From contig JAAOMT010000012.1 of assembly GCA_016748015.1 (NCBI GenBank), forward strand, positions 1-64,000: a DNA stretch of 64,000 nucleotides, written 5' to 3'. This DNA is from Geosiphon pyriformis. Lineage: Eukaryota > Glomeromycota > Glomeromycetes > Archaeosporales > Geosiphonaceae. Below are positions 59,801-64,000 of the stretch, one piece after another (position 1 is the stretch's first letter; each line of letters begins with the position of its first letter). The notes beneath the pieces were generated by a model that was not told the origin of the DNA, made no database searches, and saw only the letters and a list, made by a program, of their open reading frames with translations. The position numbers and the translations under genes are program-made.

Positions 59801-60267
59801 TACTTAATAAAAGAATGTAAAATGACATTTTTAGTTGAGAAGAAACATGTGATATTTTATGCCAATACATAATTTTCATAAACAACTGGGTAAGTTTTAG
59901 AACACTCTTTATTACTACATGAAACTGAGCAATCTTATGCTTAGATGGTTATTTACATGATAAAGATAAGATCTGGTAAATAGCAACTGCCTAAGTTGAA
60001 GGTATATTGTTCAGCAAAATCATAGAAATTAAAAACAACTCACTAAAACCAGTTAAAACTGTTTTTATTTTCAATCTAAATGCATTTTTTGATATTGAAA
60101 CTGCCCCAAAAGAATTTCATAAACACTACTAGAATTTAGCACCAACCAGACAAAAACAAGAGCAATGTTTAAAACAACTAAACATTCAACTATGTAACTA
60201 TTGTTTAATACTATGTAACTTTTAGTATTGCAATAATTGTAACTTAATCTTCAATCTACTTCTACAC

Positions 60268-60975
60268 ATGATCTACACAATTTCAAAAAAAGAAGAACCA
60301 ATCAGCAGCTGCAAAATGAAATCTGAATTGCCACTTAATTATGATTTAAACTCTGACAATAATGACAATAATAATAGTTTTAGCTTTGTTTTATATGGCA
60401 ATGACAACAGTGAAAATTTAAACTCCAATTCAAACTTAGAACAATACATCATGCTTTCTGATCTTTTAAAAAAGCAAGAACTTAAATAGTTTAGTAATAA
60501 TAATGAAAATATTATGCCAGAACATATGCATAATACTGATGCAAGATTTAATTTTAGATATTCTGAAAAAGATGCCATTAAATTAGAACCACATTTGTGC
60601 ACATGTATTGATCTAAAAGTAGCACTAGAAATTCTGGCAACAACAATGATTCAATTAGCATTTAGATCTAGTTTGGCAAAAAAGAGAATCAACATTAGAA
60701 GAGAAATAATTGATGCAAAATATGTAAAAAATATTATTGCAATGCTACAAAACAATTCAGAAAAACCATATATTATTGAACCAAATGAAAAAATAGTACA
60801 GGCAATATTCTTACCTTTAGTAAAAATAGCTCAGTTAGTATTAGTAAAAAAAAAGAAAGAGTTAGAGTATAGCAAGAAAAAAAATAGATTCAAATTAATA
60901 AGTAAGATAAATATACTAGTTAATATAACAGAGGAAAAAGTTATTGACAAGAGAGAAATTATCTCTATCTGTTAA
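60268..60975 (+). pseudogene. dUTPase-like domain in Gypsy-1 G2 pol
   Basis: Two open stretches (60,268-60,489 and 60,514-60,975) hold a low-complexity start and a trimeric-dUTPase-like core: FRSSLAKKRINIR (motif 2), EIIDAKYVKNIIAML (motif 3, with the catalytic Asp of IID present), and PNEKIVQAIFLPLVKIAQL (motif 4). The Gly-rich motif 5 is not preserved: KKNRFKLISKIN stands where RGxxGFGSTGR is expected. dUTPases hydrolyse dUTP to dUMP and limit uracil in cDNA. dUTPase-containing Metaviridae have been described from a basidiomycete, so the concept is known; its presence between protease and RT in this family is read directly from the frames. Confidence 0.75.
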
Positions 60976-62954
60976 TCAATTTTCATTCTATCATATGACC
61001 AGTATTTAATAGTTATAAAAAAAAAAGTGAGAGATCAACTCCAAATTTTCAAGCAAAAACCACTATTTGTGAATTAGAAGAGATTGCAATCACCAATCTC
61101 TATATACTGGCTAAAAATAACAAACACATCAAAATTCTTATCCACAATACAACTGAAAACACCATCAAAATACTAAGTGAAACTATCATTGAATATTTAA
61201 GCATTAAAATTAAAAACCAACTACCAAATACCATTCCAGACTTTTTATAACTGTGTAAATATGTGGACATTACATCACAAACAATATATGGATAAGAAAA
61301 ATGCTATTTGCTCTAACCAAAACAATTAGAACAAATAAACTTTAAAAACTTAGACCTACTTCAACAAATGCAGCTCAAAATATTGCTTAACAATTTTACT
61401 GACATCTTTGCCAATGAAAATAAATTTGGCAAAACAGACATTATCCAGCACTAGATCAAAACTGGAGATATAATACCAATTAAACAAAAAGCATACAGAG
61501 TACCACCAGCAAGCCATGAAATCATTTAACAGAAAATCAATCAGATATTAGACAATGGGTTATTTCAACTATCAATGAGTTCATAGTTATTACTAATAGT
61601 ACTAGTCAGAAAAAAAAATAGAAAAATCTGCTTTTGTGTAAATTATATAAAACTTAATAGTGTCACTCATAAAGACAGCTATCCAACTTTATGAATCTAA
61701 AAATTGTTTGATGCTTTTAGAAGAAAGAAATTATTCTTTACTTTAAATTTAAACAGTAGTTATTGACAAGTAATTATGAATTTAGCCAACAAGAAGAAAT
61801 ACCACCAGAGAAAAAAACTTTGAATTTGAAGTTATGTTATTTAGTTTAACTAATATACCAGCCACTTTCCAATAACTTATAAAAATTGTTTATACTGGAC
61901 TACTATGGAAATCAGTTATTGTTTATTTAGATGACACCAACATATTTTCAAAAACATTTGATAATTATCTGCATTATTTACAGCAAGTGTTTGAGAAATT
62001 GAGACAAACAGAGCTAAAACTAAATGCTACCAAGTGCTTTTTTGGCAAAACAGAACTGAAATTCTTGGAACATATTATAAGCAAAGATAGCATCAAAACA
62101 AATTCAGACAAAATTGAGATTATCAAAAACTTTTTAGTACCAATAAATCTCACAAAATTAAGAGCATTTGCTGGATATTACTGTCACTTTATCCAGAATT
62201 TCTCCAAACTGGCTTAACCATTTTACTAGCTTCAAGCCAAAAATATGAAATATAAATAAATAAAAACTTAGCAAAACACTTTCAATATACTAAGAAAAAA
62301 GCTTATTTAAGCACCAATATTAATCTATTTAGATCATAACAAGCCATTTATTATCACTACTGATGCATCTGGTCAAGCATTGGGAGCAGTATTATCTCAG
62401 AAAAAACCAGATAGATGAGAACATCTAATAGTATATGCCAGCTGAAGTTTGAGCCCAGCTAAAAAAAACTATGGAACATCAGCACTAGAATATTTGGCTA
62501 TTTATTGGGCAGTTATCAAATAAAAAGAGTATTTAAGCCAGAAATTTAAAGTATATACTAATCACAAAAAATTGACATCAATTCAAAAGCAAAAATTTGG
62601 AAATGATCATCATGCCAGATAGAAAATAGAACTTTTATCATTCAAATATACAGTATATTATAAAAAGAAAAAAAAATGAAAATACTAATGGTTTGTCACA
62701 AATAAAACAAATCTAAGAACATTTTAATCCAAAAATATAACAAAAAATGAATACACAAAAATATCAATAACTCCAATATTATATCAATACCCAGCAGTTT
62801 AAGGAAAAATTATCTCAAAAAAAACAAAACAACATAAAACAACAATCAAAATATTTTATTACACACCAAAATATACTATATTGAAAAAACAGAAAAGATT
62901 CAGATCTATTACTCAAAGTAATTACAGAACTAAAAAAAAACAATACTATACAAC

Positions 62955-63920
62955 ATGCACTCAAATTCAATCACAAGACATTTTCATAAAAAAGTAACTA
63001 TAGAAAGAACCAGAAAGAGATATTATTTGCCATTAATGTATCCAAACATTATGCAATATGTTCAAAATTGTAATGCTTATCAGAAAAAAAGAGAAACAAG
63101 ACCCAATAAACTATTAAGACCAATCAAAATGGGACAACCATTTAATAAAATTGGAATTAAATTAGTCAAATCATTAACAATAACCAGTAGAGACAATTAT
63201 TATATAGCAATAGTCATGAACTATCTCACAAAATAGCCAGAGACAAAAGCAATTCAAAAAACAAATGCAGAATCCATAGCCAAATTTGTTTACCAAGATT
63301 TAATTTGTCAACACTAATGTCCAAAAAAATTATTATCAGATCAAGAAACCCACTTTGTAAACATTACATTAACAGAATTAAGCCAAAGATTTGGAATTAA
63401 AAAATTATTATTATTATCATATTATTTACAAACAAATAATTTAATAGAAAAATTCAACAGAACATTGTGTAAAGCAATTGCCAAAATCAATCAAGAAAAC
63501 TAGAATGAATAGAATTTATTTATATCATTAGTACTATTTGTTTATTGGACAATAAAGCAAGATATTACACAAGCAACACCATTTGAACTTGTTTATGATA
63601 GAACAGCAATATTACCAGTTGAGATAAAAGTCAATACATATCCAACAAAACTAATAACAAAAGCCAATTTCTAAAGAACATTGCTAAAAAGAACGTACAA
63701 ATTAATGAAAACATTGAAAAACAAAAGACAAAGAGCAGCTAAAAACATTCAAAGATCACAGAAAAACAAAAAAAATAACATAATAACCAATTACCAGATA
63801 AACCAGTTGAATTCAGGATTAGAGACAAAGTATTTTTATATCATACCAAAACAGAAAAACAATGAAGTGAAAAATTTGATCCCAAATAGGATAGACTATT
63901 TCACATTGAAAAAATTTTAG
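62955..63920 (+). pseudogene. Gypsy-1 G2 integrase
   Basis: The zinc-binding N-terminal part reads TRHFHKKVTIERTRKRYY ... YVQNCNAYQ; the second Cys of the HHCC motif appears as Tyr (CNAY). The core follows with SLTITSRDNYYIAIVMNYLTK, an in-frame TAG where Trp is expected, then LLSDQETHFVN (second acidic residue) and LIEKFNRTL (the Glu). The C-terminal end (63,681-63,920) contains a basic tract. It would join element cDNA to host DNA; mutated here. The G3 segment at 20.5-21.3 kb is a more heavily mutated copy. Confidence 0.82.
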
Positions 63921-64000
63921 AAAATAAAGTTTACAAACTAAGATAAAATAACGAAATCTTAGCCAAAGCAACACATAGAAATCGATTAAAACCATATTAC

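Larger units (their letters stand above)
56862..64000 (+). pseudogene. Gypsy-1 copy G2 gag-pol, decayed, continues past the window
   Basis: The leader before B (53,685-53,916) and this segment read in one frame once B and one ATAT/ATAC copy are discounted. Order: Gag (about 57,620-58,330; Gln-rich start, then KLKKFIGEKNDA and NYAQAINLVMNKSSNLN); CCHC knuckle C-HN-C-GKQN-H-IRVD-C (58,367-58,408); protease (about 59,025-59,330, LILNSSSANNIIT); dUTPase-like domain (60,268-60,975); pre-RT domain (61,026-61,310); RT (61,330-62,220, YLDD at 61,924-61,935); RNase H (about 62,280-62,650, TTDASGQALGAVLS); integrase (62,955-63,920, with LLSDQETHFVN and LIEKFNRTL). Stops replace Gln, Trp and Arg, e.g. 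TAG for Trp after MNYLTK at 63,234. More complete than G1; the 3' LTR lies outside. Confidence 0.87.

Noticed and set aside
46351-64000. Possible reassigned genetic code (UAA/UAG read as Gln), because many stops fall on Gln positions
   Set aside because: Stops also replace Trp and Arg in conserved motifs, and the Crinkler-like gene uses normal Gln codons with no internal stop. Transition mutation explains all three.

Overview
The window is the left end of a eukaryotic chromosome. Bases 1-82 are uninterrupted CCCTAA telomere repeats, the outward G-strand being TTAGGG. The sequence is extremely AT-rich and almost CpG-free. It carries gene families typical of arbuscular mycorrhizal fungi (Glomeromycotina such as Rhizophagus, Gigaspora or Diversispora): a Crinkler-type protein with a coiled coil and a PD-(D/E)xK-like motif, Sel1-repeat/kinase proteins, LINEs with an RNase H and zinc-finger tail, and Ty3/Gypsy elements. 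The subphylum is an inference from these families; the genus cannot be fixed by eye.

Layout. 1-915: telomere grading into variant hexamers and a 12-bp derivative. 916-9060: very AT-rich subtelomere with two tandem arrays (about 3.1-3.9 kb) and a decayed kinase (about 7 kb). 9.06-9.45 kb: a mutated copy of the Crinkler-like 5' end. 11.6-14.6 kb: a decayed Sel1-repeat/zinc-ribbon/kinase gene. 14.7-23.3 kb: fragments of two Gypsy families in opposite orientations, heavily C-to-T and G-to-A mutated. 23.6-29.1 kb: mutated LINE pieces, one apparently split by a younger 5'-truncated LINE. 29,289-29,902: assembly gap of Ns. 29,903-31,033: the one well-preserved host-type gene, Crinkler-like, GC-richer and CpG-containing, on the minus strand and cut by the gap. 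32.2-36.2 kb: two more LINE relics. 36.9-43.5 kb: a nearly full-length two-ORF LINE on the minus strand. 43.8-64.0 kb: a stack of insertions: a Gypsy-2 LTR invaded by a foldback-like element and by Gypsy-1 copy G1 (minus); G1 is interrupted in gag by Gypsy-1 copy G2 (plus, running off the window); G2 is interrupted by a short non-autonomous relative, B.

How it fits together. The region looks like a subtelomeric graveyard in which effector-like and kinase/Sel1 paralogues sit among retrotransposons. Almost everything except the Crinkler-like gene shows transition decay (Gln and Trp codons to stops, His to Tyr, Asp to Asn, Glu to Lys) in CpA/TpG context, resembling RIP or 5-methylcytosine deamination. 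The Gypsy-1 family encodes a dUTPase-like domain between protease and reverse transcriptase, and its primer-binding site lies in a conserved 43-nt inverted repeat. The LINE families share a 3'-terminal stem-loop, with compensated base changes between two copies.

No rRNA, tRNA, CRISPR or prokaryotic feature was recognised. All assignments are from reading the sequence and comparing copies within the window; no database search was run.
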